34,868 nt of DNA from positions 1-34,868 of the forward strand of contig JACQQM010000166.1 of NCBI GenBank assembly GCA_016207025.1. The letters are read 5' to 3'. The stretch comes from Nitrospirota bacterium. Lineage in GTDB: Bacteria; Nitrospirota; Nitrospiria; Nitrospirales; Nitrospiraceae. Position 1 is the stretch's first letter; every line of letters begins with the position of its first letter. Positions 8,501 to 16,318 of the stretch are shown one piece after another. The position numbers and the translations under genes were made by a program. The notes under the pieces were generated by a model. It made no database searches. It was not told the DNA's origin and saw only the letters and a program-made list of their open reading frames with translations.

Positions 8501-9589
8501 TCAGGCCGCTGAGAGCCGGTCGGGAGATGGGAAGTCGGGTGGCGTCGAGCAGGCGTTGATCCGGTCAATGAGCTGACGAAGTCGACCGGCGCTCCGTCGG
8601 TTATACAGGAAGACCAGACGAGGCAGGTCTTTCAGCTCCGGTTCGTCAAGTTCCTCGGGGAGCGGGTCGGAATGTTCGAAGGAGCCCTCCGCGAGCAGAT
8701 CGGCAAACTCCTTGTTGATCGTTGTCAACTGGTGATCGGTCAGGGCGTGCTTGAGCCGCATGACCAGGTGTCGGTCCACAAATCGAATCGAGTGATAGTT
8801 GCGGTAGAAAGTTTCGATCTCCTCGACGGCCGCCTCCTCCGAGGTCGCAATTTTAAAGAGGCTCAGGTCTTCCTTGTTGATGAGCTGGCGGGACAGGAGC
8901 TGATCGGTGATGAAGGCCAGCCAGCGATCCCAATAGTCGCAGCCCGGCGCCTGGAGGCAGACGATCGGTTGGGGATTGCTCTTGCCGGTTTGCGCGAGCG
9001 TCAGGGCCTCGAAGCCTTCGTCATGGGTGCCGAACCCGCCGGGGAACAGCGCGATGGCGTGACACTCTTTCACGAACATCAACTTTCTGGTGAAAAAATA
9101 TTTGAAGGTGATCAGCTTGGGGTCATCCGCGATGACGGCGTTGGCCCCCTGTTCGAACGGCAGCATGATATTGACGCCGAAGCTGTTCTCCGTGCCGGCG
9201 CCTTCCTGGCTGGCCCGCATGATCCCGTCGGCCCCCCCGGTGATGACCATGTAGCCGCGTTGGACCAGCCGACGCGTGAACCGATAGGCCAGTTGGTAAT
9301 TGGGATCGTCGGGCTGCGTTCTGGCCGATCCGAACACGCTGACCTTAGGCCGGCCACGGTACGGACGGAACACCTTGAAGGCGTAGCGGAGCTCCTTCAG
9401 CGTTCGATGCAGAATCTTGACGTCGAGCGTGTCCAGCTGGGCTTCCTTCAGCTTCAGGACCCCCACTAGCATCTCTTTGAGCAGGACGTTCCGAAGATCG
9501 TCTTCCGGTCCGTCCAGCAATGCCTGGACCTGCGCGATGATCTCTTCATTGGTTAACACCAGCCGCGCGGGCGTGGTCACAGTTCCCAT
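8501..9589 (-). CDS. LOG-family (lysine decarboxylase-like) nucleotide nucleosidase
   Basis: This 362-residue protein has a central LOG Rossmann domain: SVFGSAR (84-90), the MVITGGADGIM phosphate loop (114-124), and the family signature PGGFGTHDE (183-191). LOG proteins hydrolyse the N-glycosidic bond of nucleoside 5'-monophosphates (cytokinin riboside phosphates in plants, PpnN-type nucleotides in bacteria). The long N-terminal helical part (1-80) and the C-terminal extension (about 240-362) make it larger than the minimal LOG enzyme. Older annotations call such proteins lysine decarboxylases, which is misleading. AAGGAG lies upstream of the ATG and a good promoter further up. First gene of a three-gene minus-strand group. 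Confidence 0.85.
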   Translation of the reverse strand: MGTVTTPARLVLTNEEIIAQVQALLDGPEDDLRNVLLKEMLVGVLKLKEAQLDTLDVKILHRTLKELRYAFKVFRPYRGRPKVSVFGSARTQPDDPNYQLAYRFTRRLVQRGYMVITGGADGIMRASQEGAGTENSFGVNIMLPFEQGANAVIADDPKLITFKYFFTRKLMFVKECHAIALFPGGFGTHDEGFEALTLAQTGKSNPQPIVCLQAPGCDYWDRWLAFITDQLLSRQLINKEDLSLFKIATSEEAAVEEIETFYRNYHSIRFVDRHLVMRLKHALTDHQLTTINKEFADLLAEGSFEHSDPLPEELDEPELKDLPRLVFLYNRRSAGRLRQLIDRINACSTPPDFPSPDRLSAA

Positions 9590-9634
9590 CTTCTGCTCTC
9601 TCCTTCACTCATGACTTTCTGACGGACAGTACAA

Positions 9635-9663
9635 ATCTTACCAGGTGATTGAAAAGTGGTCAA
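9635..9663 (-). promoter_or_regulatory. Sigma70-like promoter for the LOG gene
   Basis: TTGACC (9663-9658), a 17-base spacer and TAAGAT (9640-9635) on the minus strand lie 45 bases before the LOG start. Confidence 0.5.
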
Positions 9664-9702
9664 AAGAATCGGATTCCACCATGATTTTCGCACTGTGCGC
9701 CC

Positions 9703-9732
9703 TTGTCAAAATGCATCGGTCACGATTACACT
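9703..9732 (+). promoter_or_regulatory. Possible promoter for the MNIO gene
   Basis: TTGTCA (9703-9708), an 18-base spacer and TACACT (9727-9732). Transcription would begin near 9740, which excludes the upstream in-frame ATG at 9733 and supports the start at 9775. Confidence 0.35.
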
Positions 9733-9774
9733 ATGCCCGCTTCTTCGCCTTTGTGTTGGATTCCAGGCACTGGG

Positions 9775-11277
9775 ATGACATCAACCGATCAAGATTTTCT
9801 GCGGCGCGTTTCCCGGATTCCGCATCACGGTCTGGGTCTGTCCGTGGATGTGTACACGCCCCCCCTGTGCGAGCTGCTGGACGCGATGGAGTCCCGTGGG
9901 CTCGACTACGGCTATTTGGAAATCTTCAAAGCGGCGTCATCGGCCTTGGCCGCCGTGCGCGGCCGTCTTCCCTCCGCGCTCCTGGAATATCATGCCGAAG
10001 GCTTATGGGTGACCCAGCCGGACTGGACGACGCACTATCCGTTCGAGACCGACCTGATCGAGACGGCCACTCATCTGCGGACGCTCGGCAGTTATTGGAT
10101 GACGCATGAATGTGCAACGAAACAGATGGCCGGCTATTCGTTCGGGACCTATCTTCCCCCTCTCTTCACGCGCGCGAGTGCCGAGGTCACGGCCGGGAAC
10201 ATCGTGCTGGCCCAGCGGCACCTTGACCGGTGCGGCAATGCGACCGAGCACGAGGGGCCATTGCTGCTGCTCGAAATGCCCCCGTTGACCTACTTCGGCT
10301 TTGGCGATTTCCGGATTGCGAGCTTCTTCCGTCGTATCGCGGAACTGGCGCCATGTGGCATGGTGCTGGACCTGGGCCACCTCTGGACGGTCTACCGCTA
10401 CGCGGGTGAGTGGCGCCGTCGTTCGCTGAGCGAGTTCCTGTCCGAATTCCTGGAAGCGTTTCCGCTGGAGCGTGTCGTGCAGCTCCACGTCGCCGGTCTC
10501 GCTGTCCATGAGCGGAGTGCGCCGGAGCCGCCGGCATCATCGCACTCGCTGGAGCAGGCTCCGGCTCGTCTTCCATGGTGGATCGATGCGCACGGCGCGC
10601 CAATTCCGGCGGTGCTGTTCGACATGCTTGAGCAAGTGCTGGCCCATCCCAAGTTGACCGGCCTCAAGGGGATGGCGCTGGAGGTGGACACCAAGTCGGT
10701 GCCGCAGATCGTGGCGGAGTTCGAGCGGTTCCGTGGGCGGTTCGGGGAATGGGCTCACCGATGGGCCTGTCGAGCCGCGCCGGAGGGCCCATGCAGAGGC
10801 TCTGTTGCCACGGATCCCGTTGGCGGTCTCTCCGCCCAAGCCGCTTCGGTTCAGGATACGAGCGGCGAAGAATCGAGAGCGCTGCTTCGGCACTATGATC
10901 TGTATGCGCGGGTCGTGACCGGCGCGACGAGGGCGGACGAGCTGTCGTCCCTCGGATCGGAGCCTGGCGCGCTAGAGCGGTATACCCGCACGTACCTGCC
11001 GCACGAAATTCTGACATGGGGAGGCACTCTCCGAGATATGTTCCCGGAGACCTGCCGCTGGCTGGCGCATGCTGGGGTTTCCTTGGATGCATTCGTGGAC
11101 TATTGGCTCCGGGAGCCGCGTCAGGTCCGGGATCCCTACGACTTTTTCTTGCTCAAGCTGGACCGGTTCCCCGCATTTGTCCGAGAAGTCTTGCCGCGTG
11201 CTGCCGAGACGGTGGAGTGGGAAGCGGCCGAGCTCAGGGACGCGTATCAAGCGGCGTGCGAGGATGTTGGGGCGTGA
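9775..11277 (+). CDS. DUF692/MNIO-type multinuclear iron protein with a fused C-terminal domain
   Basis: The first 300 or so residues match the DUF692 TIM barrel: GLGLSVD, an LEIFK strand, YHAEGLW, LLLEMPPLTYF, VLDLGHLWTVYRYAG, VVQLHVAG, DAHGAPIP and LKGMALEVD. The His, Asp and Glu residues in these motifs are those expected to bind iron. Characterised members (MbnB, TglH and relatives) oxidatively modify cysteine-containing peptides. After a low-complexity linker there is a second domain of about 140 residues (RHYDLYARVV to LRDAYQAACEDV). It recalls the separate partner proteins of MNIO enzymes, but the match is by eye only. No cysteine-rich precursor peptide is seen next to it. The start is uncertain (TTG 9703 and ATG 9733 are also in frame). 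dus follows after 16 bases. Confidence 0.75.
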   Translation: MTSTDQDFLRRVSRIPHHGLGLSVDVYTPPLCELLDAMESRGLDYGYLEIFKAASSALAAVRGRLPSALLEYHAEGLWVTQPDWTTHYPFETDLIETATHLRTLGSYWMTHECATKQMAGYSFGTYLPPLFTRASAEVTAGNIVLAQRHLDRCGNATEHEGPLLLLEMPPLTYFGFGDFRIASFFRRIAELAPCGMVLDLGHLWTVYRYAGEWRRRSLSEFLSEFLEAFPLERVVQLHVAGLAVHERSAPEPPASSHSLEQAPARLPWWIDAHGAPIPAVLFDMLEQVLAHPKLTGLKGMALEVDTKSVPQIVAEFERFRGRFGEWAHRWACRAAPEGPCRGSVATDPVGGLSAQAASVQDTSGEESRALLRHYDLYARVVTGATRADELSSLGSEPGALERYTRTYLPHEILTWGGTLRDMFPETCRWLAHAGVSLDAFVDYWLREPRQVRDPYDFFLLKLDRFPAFVREVLPRAAETVEWEAAELRDAYQAACEDVGA

Positions 11278-11293
11278 GGGGCATCGGTTACTT

Positions 11294-12484
11294 ATGAACT
11301 TCTGGGAACATCTGCCGCAGCCCATCATCGGCCTCTCCCCGATGGATGGGGTGACGGACGCCGCCTTTCGCCAGATCGTGGCCACGCGCGGCGCGCCGGA
11401 CGTGACCTTCACGGAATTCACGAGCGTGGGCGATCTCTGTCGCGGGCCGGACTTTCTCCTGTCCTCGCTGATCTACAGCGAAGGCGAGCGTCCGGTGGTG
11501 GCGCAGTTGTACGGGAAAGAGCCGGACCTGTTCTATCAGGCGGCGCATGTCGTGTGCGAATTAGGGTTCGACGGGCTGGATATCAATATGGGGTGCCCCT
11601 CCCGGAACGTGGCGTCGTCGGGGTCAGGCGCCGGCCTGATCCGGACGCCGGACCTCGCTCATGCCATCATGCGGGCGGCGCGTCAGGGTATCCTGGACTG
11701 GGCGGCCGGCCAGTCCCTGGGCGTGGCCGGTCTGAAGCCGCTGCGCGTGGACCTCATCCGGAGCATGAACCTGAGGCGACATGGCTGCCCGGGTACCCGT
11801 TGCTCCTTCGATGCAACGGGTGAACCGGCGCGCCGCATCATTCCGTTGTCGGTCAAAACGCGCCTTGGGTATGATTCGGTCGTGATTGAGCAGTGGGTGA
11901 GCCATCTGCTGGAGGAGCAACCGGCGGCGATTTCGGTACATGGGCGGACGCTGGAGCAGATGTACCGGGGCGAGGCAGACTGGGCCGCGATTGAGCGAGC
12001 CGCCCGGCTTGCGCGGGAGACTCCCTCTCTTCTGCTGGGCAACGGCGATCTCCAATCCATGCAGGACGTGGTCCGCCGGATTCGAGCCAGCGCGGTCCAC
12101 GGCGTGCTGGTAGGGCGGGGCGCATTGGGCAGTCCGTGGTTCTTTCGGATGAAAGCGGCGGCCCGGCGGGCCTCCGCGTCGGCAGCAGCCTCGGACGAGG
12201 CGCTCGCTGGTCTGCTGCAAGAGGATGACCTTGAACTCTCTGAGCGGTTCCGGGTGATGCTGGACCACGCCCGGCGGTTCGAGGCCATCAACGGTGCCGA
12301 CCACTTCCCGCGCATGCGCAAACACCTGGGGTGGTACTGCAAGGGGTTTCCCCATGCTGCGGCGATGCGGGCGCGCATGGTTCGGGCGTCCAGCAGCGCC
12401 GACGTGGAGCAGATCGTGGCCGAGTATCACGTTCGTGAGTCTTCGTTCTCTCTAGCGCCCCTCCTTCCTTGCGCTTCGGCTTGA
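11294..12484 (+). CDS. dus: tRNA-dihydrouridine synthase (Dus family)
   Basis: The enzyme reduces uridine to dihydrouridine in tRNA with FMN and NADPH. Family motifs: LSPMDGVTDAAFR near the N-terminus (FMN binding), FDGLDINMGCPSRNVASSGSGAGL with catalytic Cys101, PLSVKTRLGYD, ISVHGRT (phosphate binding), LLGNGDL and GVLVGRGALGSPWFF. It has 396 residues. Between the active-site region and PLSVKTRLGYD there is an insertion of about 50 residues relative to common Dus proteins. Part of it (HGCPGTRCSFDATGEP) is encoded by a palindromic element at 11789-11827. ATG 11294 is chosen because it begins the domain. It overlaps maf by one base. The subtype (A, B or C) is not assigned. Confidence 0.9.
   Translation: MNFWEHLPQPIIGLSPMDGVTDAAFRQIVATRGAPDVTFTEFTSVGDLCRGPDFLLSSLIYSEGERPVVAQLYGKEPDLFYQAAHVVCELGFDGLDINMGCPSRNVASSGSGAGLIRTPDLAHAIMRAARQGILDWAAGQSLGVAGLKPLRVDLIRSMNLRRHGCPGTRCSFDATGEPARRIIPLSVKTRLGYDSVVIEQWVSHLLEEQPAAISVHGRTLEQMYRGEADWAAIERAARLARETPSLLLGNGDLQSMQDVVRRIRASAVHGVLVGRGALGSPWFFRMKAAARRASASAAASDEALAGLLQEDDLELSERFRVMLDHARRFEAINGADHFPRMRKHLGWYCKGFPHAAAMRARMVRASSSADVEQIVAEYHVRESSFSLAPLLPCASA
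11789..11827. repeat. Short palindromic element inserted in frame in dus (copy 2)
   Basis: Perfect arms ACCCGTTGC (11795-11803) and GCAACGGGT (11813-11821) flank a 9-base loop. The 17 bases CCGGGTACCCGTTGCTC (11789-11805) occur again, inverted, at 16319-16335. The same arm core is in the purE-purK spacer (4443-4470). Here the element is translated. Confidence 0.75.
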
Positions 12485-13116
12485 TGCGCATCATTTTAGC
12501 CTCGACTTCGCCCCGCCGGAAAGAGCTCTTCGAGTTGCTGCAGATTCCGTTCGAGGTGGTCGAGCCGGCATTCCAGGAACAGCTTCGCCGGGATCTTCCC
12601 CCGGACCAGCAGGCTCGCCTGTTCGCGGAAGCTAAAGCGCGGTCCTGCGCCGATCGTTTCCCCGACAGCCTGGTCATCGGAAGCGACACCCTCATCGCGG
12701 TTGACCGGGATGTGCTGGGGAAGCCGACCGATCGTGCGGAGGCCGGGACCATGCTGCGGCGACTCCGAGGACGGGAACACTTGATCTACACCGCCGTGGC
12801 CCTCGTACAGAAGACCGCCGGCATTCAGGATCTCGTTGTGGAGACGGTCCGCGTGCGGATGAGACCGCTGACCGACGACGAGGTGGAGGATTACCTCCGG
12901 ACCTGGGAGGGCATCGGAAAAGCGGGTGCCTATGCGATCCAAGGCTCCGGAGGGCGAATCATTGAGAAGATCGAGGGAGATTACCCGGCTGCGGTCGGGT
13001 TGCCTCTCCGGCGCGTGGCCCAGGTATTACAGCGGCGCGGTGTCCGCCTGCCGATTGATGTCGAGACGCTCTATCAGACCAAACCGTATCCGAATTGGGA
13101 ACGGTTCGTTCCTTAG
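12484..13116 (+). CDS. maf: Maf-family nucleoside triphosphate pyrophosphatase
   Basis: Maf proteins hydrolyse non-canonical or selected NTPs (dTTP/UTP or modified CTP/GTP forms) to monophosphates. Seen here: the N-terminal ILASTSPRRKELF loop, EAKARSCADRFPDSLVIGSDT, VLGKPTDRAEA and the GKAGAYAIQGSGGRIIEKIEGDYPAAVGLPL block typical of the YhdE-like (dTTP/UTP) branch. It has 210 residues from ATG 12484, which overlaps the dus stop codon by one base, so translational coupling is likely. A slightly longer start at 12469 is in frame but adds residues before the conserved MRIILAS. Confidence 0.92.
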   Translation: MRIILASTSPRRKELFELLQIPFEVVEPAFQEQLRRDLPPDQQARLFAEAKARSCADRFPDSLVIGSDTLIAVDRDVLGKPTDRAEAGTMLRRLRGREHLIYTAVALVQKTAGIQDLVVETVRVRMRPLTDDEVEDYLRTWEGIGKAGAYAIQGSGGRIIEKIEGDYPAAVGLPLRRVAQVLQRRGVRLPIDVETLYQTKPYPNWERFVP

Positions 13117-13121
13117 CCGTG

Positions 13122-13151
13122 GGCCATAGGCTATAGGCGATGGGCTAGAGG
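13122..13151 (+). repeat. Single-arm heptad tandem downstream of maf
   Basis: Four exact-register 7-mers, GGCCATA, GGCTATA, GGCGATG, GGCTAGA, run from 13122 to 13149. No matching second arm is seen, unlike the other loci. Confidence 0.55.
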
Positions 13152-13176
13152 ATTGATTATGCCTTCTGTCGAATGA

Positions 13177-13205
13177 TTGAAAAGGTCCGGCTCTTTGCTT
13201 ACAAT
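13177..13205 (+). promoter_or_regulatory. Strong sigma70-like promoter
   Basis: TTGAAA (13177-13182), an exact 17-base spacer and TACAAT (13200-13205) lie 74 bases upstream of the secreted hypothetical gene. Confidence 0.65.
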
Positions 13206-13279
13206 GGCGCCCGATTGGCTCTGACTCGTGGGCCGGTCAACCTGTGAGTTGTACGTTGCAGTGATTAAGGAGGACTTTT

Positions 13280-13996
13280 ATGCGTTCAGCATTCATGTGG
13301 AGAAGGCGGGCGAGGGGGGACGGCGCCAGCCTGAGCGCGTTCTTCAATTTAAGATCGGTTGTTACGGCATGGGCGGTGGCGGCATGGGTGGTCTCAGGCG
13401 CTCCGGCGTATGGTATTGATGTCAAGCTCACGATGGAGGAGGCCAAGAAGGCCCTCGCGGCCGGACGCGAGCCGATGGAAAAGGCGGCAGAAGCTGCCAA
13501 ACCTGATGAAGAAGTAAGGAATTTGATGAGACAGGTCTCTCTTTCTACTCGCATTGGGGCCGATCCGGAAAAGGATCCCTGCGGGGCCAGCGCCATTTTG
13601 CGGACCAAGCGCTACTGGCTGGAGTCGTTCGGCCGGAAGGAGGCGACCGAATCCAAGAAGCAGAAGGCTGAGATCCGCATGCCCGATGATAAGATCCAAA
13701 AATACCTGGACATGCCGAATCTGGAGATGGAAGTCCAGCTCTGCGGGGACGACGAATACTTTGCCGAAGGAGTTCAGGTGGCGTTCCAGCAAGGGTCCAA
13801 GACGATCAAGCCGGTTGATGTCAGCCCGGCCGAAAAGGGGCGCAAGAACGAGAGCCAGGGTCCGCCCTATCGATCCCGATTTACCGCCCGGTTTTCGTAT
13901 GACAGCTTCGATCCGAATGCCAAGACCAAGGTGGTCATCTTTTTCCCGGACGGGAAGCAAACGGAGTTTGAGGCGGACTTCTCAAAAGTTAAGTGA
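13280..13996 (+). CDS. Secreted hypothetical protein
   Basis: I do not recognise a family. The start is secure: AAGGAGG sits six bases before ATG 13280. A twin-basic-like N-terminus (MWRRRARGD) leads into a hydrophobic segment (SVVTAWAVAAWVVSG) and a likely signal peptidase site after GAPAYG, so the product is probably periplasmic or surface-exposed. The mature part has about 190 residues. It contains two cysteines far apart (DPCGAS and VQLCGDD), a charged helical start (TMEEAKKALAAGREPMEKAAEAAK) and a beta-rich end (SRFTARFSYDSFD, TKVVIFFPDGKQTEFEADF). The gene has its own strong promoter and faces a convergent ABC exporter across a heptad hairpin. Confidence 0.75.
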   Translation: MRSAFMWRRRARGDGASLSAFFNLRSVVTAWAVAAWVVSGAPAYGIDVKLTMEEAKKALAAGREPMEKAAEAAKPDEEVRNLMRQVSLSTRIGADPEKDPCGASAILRTKRYWLESFGRKEATESKKQKAEIRMPDDKIQKYLDMPNLEMEVQLCGDDEYFAEGVQVAFQQGSKTIKPVDVSPAEKGRKNESQGPPYRSRFTARFSYDSFDPNAKTKVVIFFPDGKQTEFEADFSKVK

Positions 13997-14084
13997 TGAA
14001 CGATGAATGATGAACGAAAGAAGGTGCATTCAAGACATCTCTCCTGTTTTTTACGCGTTCCGCGTTCATCATTCAGCGTTCAGC
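13995..14084. repeat. Heptad-word quasi-palindrome between convergent genes
   Basis: Left arm (13995-14015): GATGAAC, GATGAAT, GATGAAC. Right arm (14061-14084), other strand: GCTGAAC, GCTGAAT, GATGAAC. About 18 of 19 inner positions pair. The left arm begins in the stop codon of the secreted protein gene. The right arm contains the stop and last codons (LNAE) of the ABC exporter gene. Confidence 0.8.
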
Positions 14085-15805
14085 GCTTCTTCCAGCCGCA
14101 GCGTGTACAGGTAGTGGTAGAGTCCCCTCCGTTCCATCAGCGACGCGTGGGTCCCTTCCTCGACAATCTTCCCTTTATTCAGGACCAGGATGCGATCGGC
14201 CCGCTGCACGGTGGTCAAGCGATGGGCCACCACGAACGTGGTCCTGCCCGCCATCAAGCGGTCAAGTGCATCCTGGACCAGCATCTCGGATTCGGAGTCC
14301 AGGGCTGAGGTCGCCTCGTCCAGAATCAGAATGCGGGGATTTTTGAGCACGGCGCGGGCGATGGCCAGCCGCTGGCGCTGCCCGCCGGAGAGGTTCACGC
14401 CTTTTTCCCCCACGATGGTTCGATATCCATCCGGCATGGCGTTGATGAAGTCATGGGCATTGGCCGACTGGCTGGCAGCGACCAACTCCTCCTCCGTAGC
14501 CTCTTCTCGACCGTAGCGGATGTTGTCGAGGATCGTCCCCCCGAACAGAATCGTTTCTTGAGGCACCAGGGCGATCTGGCGGTAGAGGCTGTCCAGCCGC
14601 ACCGTGCGCAGGTCGTACCCGTCTATGGTGAGCGCGCCCGCGGTCGGGTCATAGAAGCGGTGCAGCAGGTTGATCAGCGTGGTTTTGCCCGCGCCGGTCG
14701 GACCTACGAGCGCCACCATTTCACCTGGCTTGACCTCGAATGACACTTCGGACAGCACGGGCTGCCTGGGATCGTAGGCGAAACTGATCCGTACGGCCCG
14801 CACGTGGCCGCTGATGGGGGGGAGCTCCACCGCCTCCGGCTGATCGTTGATCTCCGGCTGGGTGTCCAGGATTTCAAACACCCGTTGCATCGCGCCTTGA
14901 GCTTCCTTGATCTGAGCGAAGACCCGCGCCGCCGAGCCGAAGGGACCGATGAGGATGCCGGCGAACAGCACGAAGGCGAACAAATCGCCCGGCGTGACCG
15001 CGCCTTCGATCACCTGTCTGCCCCCGTACCACAGGACCGCCGCGGCCGCGGCAAAGGTCAGCACGGTGATCGTCGGCACAAAGACGGCCAGGACGGTCGC
15101 CCGACGGAGGGCCATCGCGAGCGCGGTTCGAACCTGTGACGCGAAGCGGGCTTCCTCGCGTCGCGTCTGCACGAACGACTTCACCACACGGATGCCGGAG
15201 AGCACCTCCTCCACCAAGGTCGTGATGGAGGCGGTTTGGTCCTGGATGGAGGTCGAGAGCGCTCGCAATCGTTTGCCGAAGAAACGGGCCACGAAGACCA
15301 AGATGGGCAGGAGCAGTAGGATCAGGAGGCAAAGGCGCCAGTTCATCACCAGCAGAAAGGCGACCCCGCCGACGAAGGTGACCAGTTGCTTCGCTGAATC
15401 AATCGGCGTCTCGGTCACGGTCGCCTGGATGACGTTCACGTCGTTCATGAGACGGGACAGAATCTCTCCCGTCCGGCGTTTGGCAAAAAAGCTCAGCGAG
15501 AGTTTCTGAAGATGGGCGAACAGGTGTGTGCGAAAATCCGCCATGATGCGCTGGGAGACCCAGGCGGTGAGATAACTGTGGCCCATTGACAGGATGCCCT
15601 GGGCGATCACCAGCCCCAGGAACAGACCGATGGCGTTGGTCATGCCCCTGGGGTCGCGCTGGACCGTGATGAGGTCCCACAGGACGCCGGCCAATCGCAG
15701 CAGAGCGAGGTTGAGGATCGCGACCGCCATGATCAGCGCGGCGGCGCCGATCATCCGCGGCAGGTAGGGCCTGAGAAATGGGTAAAAGCGGGAGTAGTAG
15801 GACAT
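14069..15805 (-). CDS. MsbA-like ABC transporter (fused membrane and ATPase domains)
   Basis: This 578-residue half-transporter has an N-terminal six-helix exporter domain (about 1-310) and a C-terminal ATPase. The ATPase shows the Walker A loop GPTGAGKTT (around residue 365), Q-loop LVPQE, signature LSGGQRQR, Walker B ILILDEATSALD and the switch histidine in VVAHRLTT. The coupling motif SFFAKRRTGEILSRLMNDV is typical of lipid-A/lipid or multidrug exporters (MsbA/LmrA group). Substrate cannot be assigned from sequence, and no lipid-A genes are adjacent. The 3' end overlaps the right arm of a heptad hairpin. The ATG lacks an obvious Shine-Dalgarno sequence. Confidence 0.9.
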   Translation of the reverse strand: MSYYSRFYPFLRPYLPRMIGAAALIMAVAILNLALLRLAGVLWDLITVQRDPRGMTNAIGLFLGLVIAQGILSMGHSYLTAWVSQRIMADFRTHLFAHLQKLSLSFFAKRRTGEILSRLMNDVNVIQATVTETPIDSAKQLVTFVGGVAFLLVMNWRLCLLILLLLPILVFVARFFGKRLRALSTSIQDQTASITTLVEEVLSGIRVVKSFVQTRREEARFASQVRTALAMALRRATVLAVFVPTITVLTFAAAAAVLWYGGRQVIEGAVTPGDLFAFVLFAGILIGPFGSAARVFAQIKEAQGAMQRVFEILDTQPEINDQPEAVELPPISGHVRAVRISFAYDPRQPVLSEVSFEVKPGEMVALVGPTGAGKTTLINLLHRFYDPTAGALTIDGYDLRTVRLDSLYRQIALVPQETILFGGTILDNIRYGREEATEEELVAASQSANAHDFINAMPDGYRTIVGEKGVNLSGGQRQRLAIARAVLKNPRILILDEATSALDSESEMLVQDALDRLMAGRTTFVVAHRLTTVQRADRILVLNKGKIVEEGTHASLMERRGLYHYLYTLRLEEALNAE

Positions 15806-15821
15806 CGTGTCGTACGACTAC

Positions 15822-15838
15822 GGGAAGGCGTCCTTCCC
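15822..15838. other. Perfect 7-bp hairpin upstream of the ABC exporter gene
   Basis: GGGAAGG (15822-15828), CGT loop, CCTTCCC (15832-15838). It lies in the 107-base gap between the small conserved gene and the ABC gene. No T-run follows on either strand, so its role is open. Confidence 0.4.
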
Positions 15839-15912
15839 TTCGCTGTCATCGAAAAGGCGAGCGGGCGCCGGATATGAGGGGACGGTGGGAACAGGAAGTC
15901 GGAGCGAAGCGA

Positions 15913-16131
15913 CTACATCTGGGTGATTGACTCAATCAGGTTCTTATTGAGCGACACGAAGTCGGCCCGTTCCTTGTCGTTGATCGTGACGTCGGTCAGG
16001 TTAATGAACTGCCGTTGCTCCTCATTGAGCACGTCCGACACACGGTTCCGCATGGGGGGAATGACAAAATCCCCTACGTACGTGCCGTTGACTGTCCGGA
16101 CTCGGATACGAGCTTTTTTCCCCTCGGCCAC
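15913..16131 (-). CDS. Small conserved hypothetical protein, DUF6812-like
   Basis: This 72-residue protein begins at GTG 16131, with GGAGG five bases upstream. It has a basic beta-rich start (KKARIRVRTVNGTYVGDFVIPP), then RVSDVLNEEQRQFINLTDVTI and VSLNKNLIESITQM. The pattern of a modified surface loop, an R-x-S/D-x-L-N segment, a strand with a fixed threonine/aspartate and a final V-N-K-x-x-I strand recalls DUF6812. That is my recollection of the pattern, not a search. No enzymatic motif is visible. It follows the bS22-like gene by 30 bases on the same strand, so the two are probably co-transcribed. Confidence 0.7.
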   Translation of the reverse strand: MAEGKKARIRVRTVNGTYVGDFVIPPMRNRVSDVLNEEQRQFINLTDVTINDKERADFVSLNKNLIESITQM

Positions 16132-16161
16132 GTCGACCTCCGGCTGTCTAGGGAACTGCGC

Positions 16162-16257
16162 TTAGCTCCTCCGGCGTAAAAACTTCTGCCGCCGGCGAAG
16201 CTTCTTGTGCTTGTGCCGCCGCATCTTTTTTCGGCGTTTCTTGAGGACACTGGACAT
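16162..16257 (-). CDS. bS22/AURKAIP1(COX24)-like 31-residue ribosomal protein
   Basis: ATG 16257 to TAA 16162 encodes 31 residues, about 60 percent Lys and Arg: it starts MSSVLKKRRKKMRRHKHKK and ends FLRRRS. The conserved V-x-KKRRKKM-x-x-HK-x-x-K pattern is that of the bacterial bS22 ribosomal protein and of the AURKAIP1/COX24 domain (mitochondrial mS38), which bind the small ribosomal subunit near helix 44. GAGGGAG lies about eight bases before the ATG. It is too short for most gene finders. Its leader carries a copy of the short palindromic element. It probably forms a transcription unit with the DUF6812-like gene. Confidence 0.85.
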   Translation of the reverse strand: MSSVLKKRRKKMRRHKHKKLRRRQKFLRRRS

Positions 16258-16318
16258 GCAGGATCTCCCTCACCCATTGAATTGGCCCATTTTCAATTGA
16301 ATGAGCAATGATCACCCC

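Noticed and set aside
8672-9469. A 265-codon plus-strand frame opposite the LOG gene
   Set aside because: The LOG motifs and the AAGGAG-preceded start on the minus strand leave this as an antisense shadow.
9736-9790. Remnant of a dispersed repeat encoding a CWIPGTGMT-like peptide before the MNIO gene
   Set aside because: The similarity to known dispersed intergenic repeats is short, and no second copy was found in the window.
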